From contig NZ_AWGF01000001.1 in NCBI RefSeq assembly GCF_000495855.1, forward strand, positions 558,001 to 622,000: DNA of 64,000 nucleotides, read 5' to 3'. Below are positions 1 through 8,370 of this stretch, one piece after another. Below the pieces are notes generated by a model that was not told where the DNA came from, ran no database searches, and saw only the letters and a program-made list of their open reading frames with translations. The position numbers were made by a program, and so were the translations under genes. Source of the DNA: Asticcacaulis sp. YBE204 (GTDB taxonomy: Bacteria; Pseudomonadota; Alphaproteobacteria; Caulobacterales; Caulobacteraceae). Within the stretch, counting starts at the first letter, position 1, and each line of letters starts with the position of its first letter.

Positions 1-430
1 CGAAAGCCTGATCGGACGGATGGGGCCGAACAAGACCTTCGACCTGCATCTCGAAGGCACGGTGGGTCAGGCCGCGAAGTTCAAGGACGGTCGCCTGTCC
101 GCGTGGCGCGACGGCGGCGGCGTGATGACCGGCGTCAAGACCTCGCTGCACATCGGCGATCTGGAAATTTTCGGTCAGAGCGACGCCATGCGCGTCGACC
201 CCAATCTGGCGCTGCAAGGGCCGCTTGAGGTCGAAATCAAGGGGTCCGGCGATCCGGTGACCTTCCTGCTGGGGGCCGGTCTGATCGCGCCGGAATACGA
301 GCCTCTGGCGCGCCCCTTCATCGGGACGACCATGACCGCCGACAAACCGGTGAAGCTCAAATTCGACTTCCGTGACGGCGGCACCTATGTGGGGCCGTTG
401 AAGGTGTCGGACGCACCGGTGGTGCGGTAG
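1..430 (+). CDS. DUF2125-like protein, C-terminal part (5' end outside window)
   Basis: The reading frame is already open at base 2 and gives about 142 residues before the stop. The visible part is beta-rich, with alternating polar and hydrophobic residues and no catalytic motif. Its style and its place directly before a chorismate mutase and hisC fit DUF2125 proteins of Caulobacterales, which are membrane-anchored periplasmic proteins of unknown function; I base this on recall of the family, not on a search. An internal ATG at 20 is unlikely to be the real start because the upstream codons are also open and coding-like. Confidence 0.55.
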   Translation, partial: ESLIGRMGPNKTFDLHLEGTVGQAAKFKDGRLSAWRDGGGVMTGVKTSLHIGDLEIFGQSDAMRVDPNLALQGPLEVEIKGSGDPVTFLLGAGLIAPEYEPLARPFIGTTMTADKPVKLKFDFRDGGTYVGPLKVSDAPVVR

Positions 431-519
431 CTTTTTACGCGATCTTTTGCGGCTGCGAATAAATTTGCGGCCGCTCTATTGTAAAGCCGGTAAAATTGGA
501 CTGTAATCACAATAGATAC

Positions 520-594
520 ACATTCGTTTCTCATGAAACGAATGTGGGGTCTGTGTATAATTTGCAATAAAGGCGTTTCCGTCAGATGAAACGC
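520..594. repeat. Two GTTTC/GAAAC hairpins upstream of chorismate mutase
   Basis: In the 202-base gap before the chorismate mutase gene lie two inverted repeats with the same core. The first has perfect 11-base arms, acattcgtttc at 520-530 and gaaacgaatgt at 535-545, with a 4-base loop. The second has 7-base arms, gcgtttc at 573-579 and gaaacgc at 588-594. Neither is followed by a clear T-run, so a simple terminator is not obvious. They could be a transcript-end structure of the upstream gene or a binding site in the leader. The role is not known. Confidence 0.5.
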
Positions 595-632
595 TAAATA
601 AAAGGCCTGAGTTTAGTCGCGCCGGCGATCGA

Positions 633-1502
633 ATGAAGGTTTGGAGAACGGTATTGGCCATGACGGCACGTGCGCAAACCAAGACGAAGCCAGAGGTAAA
701 AGCGGAGACCCTGCAATCGTTGCGGCTGAAAATCGACGCGCTCGATACGGAACTGCTGCGCCTGATCGACGAGCGCTCGGCTCTGGCCCGCGACATCGCA
801 GCCGCCAAGCTGCGCGAAGGTGTGACCGGTCAGTCCGTCTCGCTGCTGCGTCCCGACCGCGAAGCCCTGCTGCTGCGCAAGCTGATCGACGCCCCGCGCA
901 AGGCTGCGTCGGATGCCGCCATCATTGCGATCTGGCGCGAGCTGATCTCGGAATCGCTGCGTATTCAGGGTGAAGATCAGGGTGGTCTTCACCTTAATTT
1001 TTGGGCGGGCGACAAACCGGCGGAAATCTTTCAGTGGGCGCGCGAACGCTTCGGTGCCGCCCCGACGCAAGGGCCGCTGGCCGAGCCGCTGCATGTCATT
1101 GCGGCTGCCCGCGACCCGCAAAATATCGGCATCATCAGTTTAGAGACGCGCGCCGGTGCCTGGTGGGCGCGACTACTGGCCGAACCCAATGTGCGCGTCA
1201 TCTGCGCCCTGCCCGAACGCAATCCCGATCGTCCCAAGGCCTTTGCCATCGCGGCCTTAACCCCCGAACCGACCGGCGACGACGTCTCCTACTGGGTGAC
1301 CGATAGCCGGTTGAGCGAACCCGCCCTGATCGAAGAACTGGGCCATCGCGGTCTGGCGGCGGAATGGCTCTACAATGTCGGCGGCATGAAGCTGTTCGCC
1401 CTGTCGGGCTTCGTTCAGGCCCATGACGCCCGTCTCGATCCGGCCTCGGGCAAGGTGCTGGGTGGTCTGTCGGGGATTATCGGCACGTCGGCCAGAATTT
1501 GA
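633..1502 (+). CDS. Chorismate mutase (AroQ type) with C-terminal extension
   Basis: The protein has 289 residues. Residues about 28-105 form an all-helical AroQ chorismate mutase domain (LRLKIDALDTELLRLIDERS, then RDIAAAK and a WRELISESLRIQG helix), which converts chorismate to prephenate in phenylalanine/tyrosine synthesis. The following 180 residues resemble a reduced prephenate-dehydratase/regulatory region, as in plant-type P-proteins, but I see no intact dehydratase motif such as a TxRF signature, so this part may be regulatory or inactive. A second start at 660 (ATG ACG GCA) is equally possible; neither start has a strong ribosome site. The hisC-type aminotransferase 88 bases downstream supports an aromatic amino-acid role. 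Confidence 0.8.
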   Translation: MKVWRTVLAMTARAQTKTKPEVKAETLQSLRLKIDALDTELLRLIDERSALARDIAAAKLREGVTGQSVSLLRPDREALLLRKLIDAPRKAASDAAIIAIWRELISESLRIQGEDQGGLHLNFWAGDKPAEIFQWARERFGAAPTQGPLAEPLHVIAAARDPQNIGIISLETRAGAWWARLLAEPNVRVICALPERNPDRPKAFAIAALTPEPTGDDVSYWVTDSRLSEPALIEELGHRGLAAEWLYNVGGMKLFALSGFVQAHDARLDPASGKVLGGLSGIIGTSARI

Positions 1503-1590
1503 AGTGAATTTAAGCTGGAAAAACAGCATGTCCCTGCTTTAAAAATCCTATATACCGCCCGGAAACGTCTTCACTCCGCCGGAACCGATC

Positions 1591-2694
1591 ATGGACAGCT
1601 TCGCACCGCCTTCCAAACAACCCGAACCGAAACAGGGTATCTGGGACATCGCCGCCTATGTCGGCGGCAAGTCGAAGATCGACGGTGTCGCCGAACCGGT
1701 CAAGCTGTCGTCGAACGAAAACGCGTTCGGTTGTTCGCCCAAGGCCGCGGCCGCGTTCACCGAGGCCGCCGCCAAGCTGTTCCGTTATCCCGACGGCCAC
1801 GCCAGCCCGCTGCGCGCCGCGGTTGCCGCCTATCACGGGTTGGAAGCCGAGCGCCTGATCTTCGGCAATGGTTCGGACGAAGTGTTCGGCCTGCTGAACC
1901 AGACCTGGCTGGAGGTCGGCGACAATATCGTCACCGGCGAACACGGCTTCCTCGCCTACCGCATCAGCGCCGAAGCCTGTCAGGCCGAGGTGCGTCTGGC
2001 GTCTGAGCCCGAACAGCGCGTCGAGATCGATCGTCTGCTGGACCTGGTCGATGCGCGGACCAAGATCGTCTATCTGTCGAACCCGGCCAATCCGACGGGG
2101 ACGTGGAATACGCCCGACGAAATCGCCGATCTGCGCCGCCGCCTCGACCCGGCGATCCTGCTGGTCGTCGACGAAGCCTATGCCGAATTCGCCGATGTGC
2201 CGAGCTATGAGAGCGCTTTCGGCTTAGCGCGCGGCCACAACAATATGATCGTCACGCGGACCTTCTCGAAGATCCACGGTCTGGCCGGTCTGCGCGTCGG
2301 TTTCGGCTATTGCCCGGTGCGGGTGATCGAGGCGATGGAACGCATCCGGATGCCGTTCAACGTCAACCTGCCGGCGCAATATGCCGCCGTCGCGGCCCTG
2401 TCGGATCAGGCGCACATCGACGCCTCGAAGGATCAGGTCGTTCAATGGCGTCCGCGCTTTTATCAGGCGGTGCGGGCCTTGGGTTACCGCATCGATCAGA
2501 GCCTCGGCAACTTCGTCCTGATCTATTTCAAGGACGAGGCGCAGGCCGTGCGCGCCAACGAACACCTGATGCAGAAGGGCTTCATCATCCGTCATGTTGC
2601 GAATTACGGTTTGCCGCAAGCGCTGCGTGTGACTATCGGCAAGGACCATGAGAACGAAGGTTTTCTGGCGGCCTTGGGTGAGTTTGAGGGGTAA
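1591..2694 (+). CDS. hisC: Histidinol-phosphate / aromatic aminotransferase
   Basis: A 367-residue fold-type I PLP aminotransferase of the HisC family. Visible motifs are LSSNENAFGCSP near the N-terminus, the PLP-contacting NPANPTGT, the VVDEAYAEF strand and the Schiff-base lysine K227 in RTFSKIHG, followed by LRVGFGY. The family moves an amino group from glutamate to imidazole-acetol phosphate, and many alphaproteobacterial members also make phenylalanine and tyrosine. The position right after chorismate mutase favours that double role. A prephenate dehydrogenase gene, which often follows in relatives, is absent here: a repeat element and a Rieske gene come next. Confidence 0.9.
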   Translation: MDSFAPPSKQPEPKQGIWDIAAYVGGKSKIDGVAEPVKLSSNENAFGCSPKAAAAFTEAAAKLFRYPDGHASPLRAAVAAYHGLEAERLIFGNGSDEVFGLLNQTWLEVGDNIVTGEHGFLAYRISAEACQAEVRLASEPEQRVEIDRLLDLVDARTKIVYLSNPANPTGTWNTPDEIADLRRRLDPAILLVVDEAYAEFADVPSYESAFGLARGHNNMIVTRTFSKIHGLAGLRVGFGYCPVRVIEAMERIRMPFNVNLPAQYAAVAALSDQAHIDASKDQVVQWRPRFYQAVRALGYRIDQSLGNFVLIYFKDEAQAVRANEHLMQKGFIIRHVANYGLPQALRVTIGKDHENEGFLAALGEFEG

Positions 2695-2703
2695 CCCGCT
2701 ATC

Positions 2704-2903
2704 ATACCTCCCTGCATGAAGTGCGGGGTATAGTGCAGGCGAAAGTATAGCTTTCGCCAAACGATGGGACCGCACGAACCACGAAGTGGTGAGATGTGGT
2801 GGTGGGGTGTTTTTCCGGATACTTCGTATCTGTTGAAGCATCGCAAGCCACCCCGCCCGTCATCGCTTCGCGATGCCACCCTCCCCGCCAGCGGGGAGGT
2901 ATA
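2704..2903. repeat. Family A palindromic mosaic repeat (A-1)
   Basis: This element fills most of the 309-base gap between hisC and the Rieske gene. It starts with atacctccc and ends with its complement ggggaggtat, so the ends form an inverted pair. Inside are further inverted words. The 44 bases at 2766-2809 are identical, in inverted orientation, to 32729-32772 in copy A-5. No open frame or transposase is present. The element would fold into a long hairpin if transcribed. Nothing else is recognisable in the gap. Confidence 0.85.
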
Positions 2904-3003
2904 GTTTAAGGTCAACCGGACTGGTGCGACAACAAAACGCTTTTGAGGGTTTTGCGGCGTCTGATATATACGTGGTTTGACCTTCTGACCCGCAAAAGTC
3001 CCT

Positions 3004-4107
3004 ATGCCCGATCAAACCGCGCCCAGCCCTGCAAAAGAACGTCTTGTCTTCGGTCAGGGCTTCCTGAAAGACGCCTGGTGGTTCGCGGCCCTGTCCGGCG
3101 ACCTGAAGCCCGGCAAGCTTCAGCGCTATGAAATCCTCGGCGAGCCGGTGCTGCTGGGCCGCGATACGAACGGCGAGGTCTATGCCATGCGCGACATCTG
3201 TCCGCACCGGGCCGCGCCGCTGTCCGCCGGGCAGATGATCCCCGATCCGGTCACCGGCAAACCCGTCGTGCAATGCCCCTATCACGGCTGGACGTTTGGC
3301 ACCAACGGCGGCTGCACCGCCGTGCCGTCGCTGACCGCCGATCAGCCGATGGATGTCGAACGCATCAAGGTCCGTTCCTACGCCGTGCGCGAACAGCAGG
3401 GCATGGTCTGGGTCTATATTACCGCTGATCCGCGCCGCCCGACAGAGCCCGATCACGAACCGCCGGTGCTTCCGGGCGTGGTCGGCGGGAAGCCGATTAT
3501 CGTCGAGACCATGGACTTCGACAGCCATATCGACCACGCCATCGTCGGCCTGATGGACCCGGCGCACGGCCCTTACGTCCACCAACAATGGTGGTGGCGC
3601 TCGGCCAAGAAGCAATTGTCGAAGGTCAAGGCGTTCGAACCGCGCGACCACGGCTTTGCGATGGTCCGTCACGCGCCGTCGAAAAATTCCCGCGCCTATC
3701 GCATCCTCGGTGGCGCGCCCGCGACCGAGATCACCTTTCGCTTGCCGGGCATCCGTTACGAGCACATCCAGATCGGTGAACGTCAGGTGCTGGCCCTGAC
3801 CTGCCTGACGCCGATCACGCCCATCAAGACGCGCATTACGCAGGTCTTCTGGTCCGACCACAGCCTGTTTCGCGCCATCGCGCCGCTGTTCCGGCTGGGG
3901 GTCAAGGCCTTCCTCAAGCAGGACGGCGACATGGTCAATCTGCAAAACGAAGGGCTGAAATACGACCCGTCGCTGCTGTGGATCGACGACGCCGATACTC
4001 AGGCCAAGTGGTACCAGCAACTGAAGAAAGAGTGGTTCGCCCACCGTGCCGAACAGCGCGACTTTGTCAATCCGGTCAAACCGGCGACGCTGAAATGGAC
4101 GAGTTGA
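3004..4107 (+). CDS. Rieske-type aromatic ring / O-demethylase oxygenase
   Basis: A 367-residue oxygenase alpha subunit. The N-terminal Rieske domain carries both cluster motifs: C66-P-H68 (DICPHRAAPLS) and C91-P-Y-H94 (CPYHGWTF), binding a [2Fe-2S] centre. The C-terminal domain shows the mononuclear-iron motif D185-xx-H188-xxxx-H193 (DPAHGPYVH). This layout matches VanA/Pdm-type oxygenases that demethylate or hydroxylate aromatic acids, and cholesterol-7-desaturase relatives look similar, so the substrate is open. No reductase partner lies next to it. The start follows a purine-poor stretch and could be slightly different. It converges on the TetR gene, with a shared terminator between them. 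Confidence 0.85.
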   Translation: MPDQTAPSPAKERLVFGQGFLKDAWWFAALSGDLKPGKLQRYEILGEPVLLGRDTNGEVYAMRDICPHRAAPLSAGQMIPDPVTGKPVVQCPYHGWTFGTNGGCTAVPSLTADQPMDVERIKVRSYAVREQQGMVWVYITADPRRPTEPDHEPPVLPGVVGGKPIIVETMDFDSHIDHAIVGLMDPAHGPYVHQQWWWRSAKKQLSKVKAFEPRDHGFAMVRHAPSKNSRAYRILGGAPATEITFRLPGIRYEHIQIGERQVLALTCLTPITPIKTRITQVFWSDHSLFRAIAPLFRLGVKAFLKQDGDMVNLQNEGLKYDPSLLWIDDADTQAKWYQQLKKEWFAHRAEQRDFVNPVKPATLKWTS

Positions 4108-4145
4108 TAAAAATCCCTCCCTGCGATAGCGGGAGGATAAACAAC

Positions 4146-4180
4146 AAAAAAGCCGCCGAAGTCCCCTCGGCGGCTTTTTT
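4146..4180. terminator. Bidirectional terminator between Rieske and tetR genes
   Basis: Perfect 14-base inverted repeat aaaaaagccgccga / tcggcggctttttt around a 7-base loop (4160-4166). The T-runs on both strands let it end transcription from the Rieske gene on the plus strand and the TetR gene on the minus strand. Confidence 0.95.
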
Positions 4181-4199
4181 GTTTGTTATCTCGAACCGT

Positions 4200-4880
4200 T
4201 TAGGCGGCCTTGAGGCCCGACACGATCAACGACACCTGAAAACGCAGGCGATCGGTTGTCGAGGCGAAGGTCTGGCCTTCGCGATAGGCGCGGCGGATGT
4301 TCGAGAAGATCAGGTCTTCCAGAATTTCAGCGCCGTGGGCGATGTCGGCACTGGCCGGCAGTTCCTTTTCCGCCTGTGCGTGACGCAGGGTTTCCAGCAC
4401 CACCTGACGGACCAGATCGGTCAGACGGGCGATTTCGGCCTGAGCCGGTTCGGACGTCTCGCCGTTGGTATTGCCGCTCCAGTTCATGACGAAGGCCGAC
4501 AGGATCAGCTTCACGTTTTCTTCGGCAGCGGCATAGGCCGTCATCACCTGATGGTGCAGACGGTCGTCCAGCGGACGCGAGGTGTCGTGCGCGTCGATCA
4601 TGGCGGTCATGACGCGGGCGGTTTCTTCCTCGACGACCTTGACGAAGATTTCGTTCTTGTCGGCGAAGTTGGCGAAGACGGCGCCAGTCGACAGACCGGC
4701 TTCCTTCGCGATGTCGCGCAGGGTGGCGGACTCATAGCCGCGGTCGCGAAACAGGGCCTTGGCCGAGGCGAGGATTTTGAGACGGTTAAGCTCCTTCGAT
4801 CGAGCCCGGGCTCCTAATGGCAAGCTGGCTTCTTCCTGCACGAGTTTCTCTTTCAGTTCATACGCCTGATACATGGTCAT
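4200..4880 (-). CDS. TetR/AcrR-family transcriptional regulator
   Basis: A 226-residue TetR-family repressor. The N-terminal DNA-binding part is clear: ILASAKALFRDRGYESATLR leads into the helix-turn-helix IAKEAGLSTGAVFANFADKN at about residues 57-76. The remaining 140 residues are helical and would form the ligand-binding and dimer domain. A 30-residue polar N-terminal extension precedes the HTH, longer than usual, so the true start may lie inside it. The ligand is unknown. The upstream gap (4881-5223) holds a dyad that could be its own operator. The gene is convergent with the Rieske oxygenase, so co-regulation with it is only a guess. Confidence 0.9.
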   Translation of the reverse strand: MTMYQAYELKEKLVQEEASLPLGARARSKELNRLKILASAKALFRDRGYESATLRDIAKEAGLSTGAVFANFADKNEIFVKVVEEETARVMTAMIDAHDTSRPLDDRLHHQVMTAYAAAEENVKLILSAFVMNWSGNTNGETSEPAQAEIARLTDLVRQVVLETLRHAQAEKELPASADIAHGAEILEDLIFSNIRRAYREGQTFASTTDRLRFQVSLIVSGLKAA

Positions 4881-5223
4881 TTACACACGATAAGCTAAGG
4901 GGATGATGCGGGTCAGCCCGATGACGCCCCCTGCGCCTTTAGATGGGGAGGGGCGCAGGTAATTCAATGGGTTGCGTGACTTAAAGCCTAAGGGCCCTGC
5001 GCGGCAACCCGGTTTGAGGTTACAATTACGTAATAATCGCTCGTATAGGCCTTACCCCTGTTCAGGGGTAGCGGTTTTCGTGTCTTTTAACGAGAACGAG
5101 CGTTCATTCCGTCGCTGAACGACATAAATATGCAATAAAGGGGGCGAAAAATAGACGCTGCGTCTAAAAAAGCGTAAGAGGTCCGAATTAACGTCCGAAT
5201 TCGCTCAAAACCCGAGTTTATCG
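4881..5223. other. Intergenic region upstream of tetR and the HIG1 gene
   Basis: A 343-base gap between divergent genes, with no credible reading frame. It holds a tight inverted repeat tacccctg-tt-caggggta (5053-5070), and the 12-base dyad gaacgagcgttc (5094-5105), whose 5-base arms match and whose size fits a TetR-type half-site pair. A GC-rich imperfect hairpin lies near 4926-4960. Promoters for both genes should be here, but I cannot place -35/-10 boxes with confidence. Confidence 0.4.
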
Positions 5224-5430
5224 ATGCACGGTTTCCTGTTTTCCCTGTCGCTGGTAGCGCTGTTTGCGGTTTTCGCCGTGCTGTGTGTCGGCATTTACAG
5301 CCTGTTCAAGGGCGGTAAATTCGGTGAGCGCTGGTCGAACAAACTGATGCAACTACGCGTCCTGATGCAGGCGATTGCGATTGTGATCCTGTGCCTGTTT
5401 GCCTGGTGGTCGGCCAACCACGGTGGTTAA
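5224..5430 (+). CDS. HIG1-domain twin-transmembrane protein
   Basis: A 68-residue inner-membrane protein with two transmembrane helices (about residues 5-27 and 45-63) joined by a short basic loop, FKGGKFGERWSNKLMQLR. The loop and the following LRVLMQ resemble the HIG1 hypoxia-induced domain, whose mitochondrial members associate with respiratory complexes. In alphaproteobacteria this small protein often precedes the adenosyltransferase and etfBA genes, as here. Its end overlaps the probable GTG start of the next gene by 8 bases, so translation is likely coupled. Its bacterial function is not established. Confidence 0.85.
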   Translation: MHGFLFSLSLVALFAVFAVLCVGIYSLFKGGKFGERWSNKLMQLRVLMQAIAIVILCLFAWWSANHGG

Positions 5431-5992
5431 GCTCAACAAGATCTATACTCGCACGGGCGATGACGGCACGACGGGGCTGGCCGACGGCTCGCGCCGCCCG
5501 AAGACCGATGCGCGCTTTGTCGCTATGGGCAGCGTCGATGAAACCAATGCCGCTATCGGCGTGGCGCGGCTTTATGCCGCAGGGGATATGGATGCGCTTC
5601 TGGCGCAGGTGCAGAACGACCTGTTCGATCTGGGGGCCGATATCGCCGTACCCGACGATGGTCAGCCAAAGTCGTGGACGCCTTTGCGGTTGAAAGCGCC
5701 TCAGGTCGTGGCGTTGGAAATGGCCATCGACTTTTATAATGCCGATCTGTCGGCCCTGACCTCGTTTATCCTGCCGGCAGGCAGCGCGCTCAGCGCGCAC
5801 CTGCATCTGGCACGGACCATCGCGCGACGGGCCGAGCGCGACGCGATTGCCTTGCGTCAGACATCGGTCGAGCCGGTCAGCGCCGAGATCGTCAAATATC
5901 TGAATCGACTGTCGGATTTGCTGTTCGTGCTGGCGCGCCATGCCAACGATCAGGGCCGCGCCGATGTGCTGTGGGTGCCGTCGAAGGCTTAA
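5423..5992 (+). CDS. PduO-type cob(I)alamin adenosyltransferase
   Basis: A 189-residue protein of the PduO family, which transfers adenosine from ATP to cob(I)alamin to make coenzyme B12. The N-terminal ATP-site motif KIYTRTGDDGTTGLADGSR and the later FILPAGSALSAHLHLARTIA with RRAER match the family. I chose the GTG at 5423 because it gives the typical beginning (M)VKLNKIYTRTGDDG; an ATG at 5399 would add 8 untypical residues and overlap the upstream gene more. It is the second gene of the HIG1-etf cluster, perhaps supplying cofactor for methylmalonyl-CoA mutase elsewhere. Confidence 0.9.
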   Translation: MVKLNKIYTRTGDDGTTGLADGSRRPKTDARFVAMGSVDETNAAIGVARLYAAGDMDALLAQVQNDLFDLGADIAVPDDGQPKSWTPLRLKAPQVVALEMAIDFYNADLSALTSFILPAGSALSAHLHLARTIARRAERDAIALRQTSVEPVSAEIVKYLNRLSDLLFVLARHANDQGRADVLWVPSKA

Positions 5993-6011
5993 GATTTTTC
6001 GTGATCAAATC

Positions 6012-6341
6012 TTATTGCGACGCCGCCACGGACGACGATGCCGATGTGCTGGCGGGTTTCTCTTCCGGCTTAGGCGCACCGTTCGAGGCCTGACCGGCTT
6101 TTTCGGCATCCGGCCAGATGATCTTGCGCGGTTCGCCCGGTTTGCGACCGGTGAGGGTCGGCAGATAGATCGGCATCTCGCACGACCGGTATTTGTTCGT
6201 CCACCAGCCTCCGGCAGCTTCGCATTTGCGGCGCGGCATCTCGTAGAAGGCGCCATAGGCCAGTATGCCTGCGCTGATCAGGATAAAGACAGCGAGAAAG
6301 CCGAGCTTGACGCGAAAGAGCGTGCGGTCGTGGTTGCGCAT
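6012..6341 (-). CDS. Single-pass membrane protein of unknown function
   Basis: A 109-residue protein on the opposite strand between the adenosyltransferase and etfB genes. I set the start at 6341 because gaggtagg precedes that ATG at proper spacing; an upstream ATG at 6380 has no such site. It has one N-terminal transmembrane helix (about residues 11-30), then a short domain outside the membrane with two cysteines in RRKCEAAGGWW and YRSCEMP that could form a disulfide, and a low-complexity Pro/Ser/Ala tail. I do not recognise the family. Confidence 0.75.
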   Translation of the reverse strand: MRNHDRTLFRVKLGFLAVFILISAGILAYGAFYEMPRRKCEAAGGWWTNKYRSCEMPIYLPTLTGRKPGEPRKIIWPDAEKAGQASNGAPKPEEKPASTSASSSVAASQ

Positions 6342-6382
6342 AAAACCTACCTCAGAAACTGAGCGTGTTCTAAAGCGCAATC

Positions 6383-6405
6383 CGGAAACTGTGAAGCGGT
6401 TTCCG
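6383..6405. repeat. Short ccggaaac/gtttccg palindrome (family C-like)
   Basis: In the 243-base region between the minus-strand membrane protein and etfB lies gcgcaatccggaaac...gtttccg, with 7-base arms at 6383-6389 and 6399-6405. The gcgcaatccg start resembles the family C copy at 29735. The rest of the gap holds only a weak -35-like TTGACT at 6503-6508 and the etfB ribosome site. Confidence 0.4.
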
Positions 6406-6584
6406 TAAAGGCCATTTGATTTCAGACGAAACGGCCCTTGCGGAAGGGGCTCAAAATCGCGGAAATGTCACTGAAATCCGGCTGTTTCCGCCACGGCACC
6501 GATTGACTTTAACGTCAGGCAGCGTCACTAAAACCGTCATTATAAAGCCATTCGATGGCCATTCTCGGATAAGGGAAGCGCAGA

Positions 6585-7331
6585 ATGAAAATTTTGGTGC
6601 CTGTTAAGCGGGTGTTGGATTACAACGTGAAGGTCCGTGTGAAGACGGATCAGTCGGGTGTGGATCTGGCCAATGTGAAGATGGCGATGAACCCGTTCGA
6701 CGAGATCGCCGTCGAAGAGGCCGTGCGTCTCAAGGAAAAGGGCGTGGTAACCGAGATCGTCGCCGTCTCCATCGGTGTGGCGCAATGCGAAGCCATCCTG
6801 CGCACGGCCCTGGCTATGGGCGCCGATCGCGGCATCCTCGTTCAGACCGAAGACGATCTGGAGCCGCTGGCCGTCGCCAAGGTCCTCAAGGCCGTCGCCG
6901 GAGACGAAACCCCCGACCTCGTCCTGATGGGCAAGCAGGCCATCGACGGCGACAACAACGCCACGGGTCAGATGCTGTCGGCCCTGCTCGACTGGCCGCA
7001 GGCGACGTTTGCCTCGAAGGTCGAGATTGAAGGCGGCGAAGCGCGGGTGACGCGCGAAGTCGACGGCGGTTTGCAGACGCTCGGCGTTACGCTCCCGGCG
7101 GTGATCACCACCGATCTGCGCCTCAATGAGCCGCGCTACGCGTCTCTGCCCAACATCATGAAGGCCAAGAAAAAGCCGCTCGATACGAAAGCTCTGGCCG
7201 ATTACGGCGTCGATACCGCCGCGCGTTTGTCAGTGGTCAAGGTCACCGAGCCGCCGAAGCGCTCCGCCGGGATCAAGGTCGCCTCGGCCGATGAGCTGGT
7301 CGCCAATCTCAAGTCCGCGGGAGTGCTGTAA
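6585..7331 (+). CDS. etfB: Electron transfer flavoprotein subunit beta
   Basis: A 248-residue ETF beta subunit. The start [20 protein letters not shown] and the strands [18 protein letters not shown] and [18 protein letters not shown] are characteristic; the last contacts AMP. With the alpha subunit it carries electrons from acyl-CoA dehydrogenases to ETF-ubiquinone oxidoreductase. An aaggga site stands 7 bases before the ATG. etfA follows after one base, which implies one operon and stoichiometric production. Length is normal for the family. Confidence 0.97.
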   Translation: MKILVPVKRVLDYNVKVRVKTDQSGVDLANVKMAMNPFDEIAVEEAVRLKEKGVVTEIVAVSIGVAQCEAILRTALAMGADRGILVQTEDDLEPLAVAKVLKAVAGDETPDLVLMGKQAIDGDNNATGQMLSALLDWPQATFASKVEIEGGEARVTREVDGGLQTLGVTLPAVITTDLRLNEPRYASLPNIMKAKKKPLDTKALADYGVDTAARLSVVKVTEPPKRSAGIKVASADELVANLKSAGVL

Positions 7332-7332
7332 T

Positions 7333-8265
7333 ATGGCTGTTCTGGTTATTGCCGATCACGACGGCGCGCACCTGCGCGACACGACGCTGAAGACCATCGC
7401 TGCGGCGCAGACACTGTCGAGCGATATCGATGTGCTGGTCTATGGCGAGACGTCCGCTGTCGCCGCTCAGGCCGCTGCGGCTGAGGGCGTGCGCACCGTC
7501 TTGACGGCGGAAAGCGCCGAGCTGAAGGCCGATATCGCCGAGGCCATCTCGGCCCTGATCGTTTCGGTCGCCGGTGGCTACGACGTCATCGCCGTTCCGG
7601 CCACGGCGTCGGGCAAGAACTTCGCCCCGCGCGTGGCGGCCGCCCTCGACGTGTCGATCATCTCGGATGTGGTCGAGGTCGTTGATGGCTCGACCTTCGT
7701 CCACCCGATCTATGCCGGTAATGCGCTGGAAACGGTGAAGACGTCGGACGCCAAAACCGTTCTCACCGTGCGCCCGACGGCGTTCAAGCCGGTCGCCGCA
7801 ACGGGCGGTTCAGCGGCGGTCGAGGCCGTGGCGGTGCCTGCCGTAGCTTTGAAGACGCGCTTCGTCTCGGACGAGAAGGTCGTGTCCGACCGTCCGGAAC
7901 TGGGCTCGGCCAAGGTCATCGTCTCCGGTGGCCGGGCGCTCGGTTCGGCGGACGAATTCAAGGGCGTGCTGGAACCTCTGGCCGACAAGCTGGGTGCGGC
8001 GGTCGGGGCCTCGCGCGCAGCGGTCGATGCGGGTTACGCGCCGAACGACTATCAGGTCGGTCAGACGGGCAAGGTTGTGGCCCCGAACCTCTACATCGCC
8101 ATTGGCATTTCGGGAGCGATCCAGCATCTGGCGGGGATGAAGGACTCCAAGGTCATCGTGGCCATCAACAAGGACCCCGAAGCCCCGATCTTCCAGATCG
8201 CCGACTACGGCCTCGTCGAGGACTACAAAACCGCCATCCCCGCGCTCACGAAGGCGCTGGGTTAA
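7333..8265 (+). CDS. etfA: Electron transfer flavoprotein subunit alpha
   Basis: A 310-residue ETF alpha subunit, starting [20 protein letters not shown]. The C-terminal FAD domain is complete: [15 protein letters not shown], then [20 protein letters not shown] with QTGKVV, and [18 protein letters not shown] chose the ATG at 7333, one base after the etfB stop, over an earlier in-frame ATG inside etfB; gggag at 7319-7323 serves as ribosome site. It pairs with EtfB to move electrons from beta-oxidation to the respiratory chain. A strong terminator follows. Confidence 0.97.
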   Translation: MAVLVIADHDGAHLRDTTLKTIAAAQTLSSDIDVLVYGETSAVAAQAAAAEGVRTVLTAESAELKADIAEAISALIVSVAGGYDVIAVPATASGKNFAPRVAAALDVSIISDVVEVVDGSTFVHPIYAGNALETVKTSDAKTVLTVRPTAFKPVAATGGSAAVEAVAVPAVALKTRFVSDEKVVSDRPELGSAKVIVSGGRALGSADEFKGVLEPLADKLGAAVGASRAAVDAGYAPNDYQVGQTGKVVAPNLYIAIGISGAIQHLAGMKDSKVIVAINKDPEAPIFQIADYGLVEDYKTAIPALTKALG

Positions 8266-8273
8266 AACACCGG

Positions 8274-8298
8274 ACCCGGAGCTTGTCTCCGGGTTTTT
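8274..8298 (+). terminator. Terminator after etfA
   Basis: Inverted repeat acccggag (8274-8281) / ctccgggt (8287-8294) with a 5-base loop and a T-run to 8298. It separates etfBA from the dehydrogenase gene downstream. Confidence 0.92.
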
Positions 8299-8370
8299 CT
8301 TTGTCTGGCCCTTGATTACCCCGTGCGGGCGGTTAAAGCTTGGCGACACAAAGCACCGGACGGGTTCATC

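Noticed and set aside
2704-2903. Family A repeats as insertion sequences or CRISPR
   Set aside because: They have inverted ends but no transposase frame and no regular spacing, and copies are dispersed singly, so neither call fits.
6503-6531. Sigma-70 promoter for etfB with TTGACT
   Set aside because: The -35-like box is good, but at 17 bases the downstream hexamer CACTAA is a poor -10, so I do not list it as a feature.
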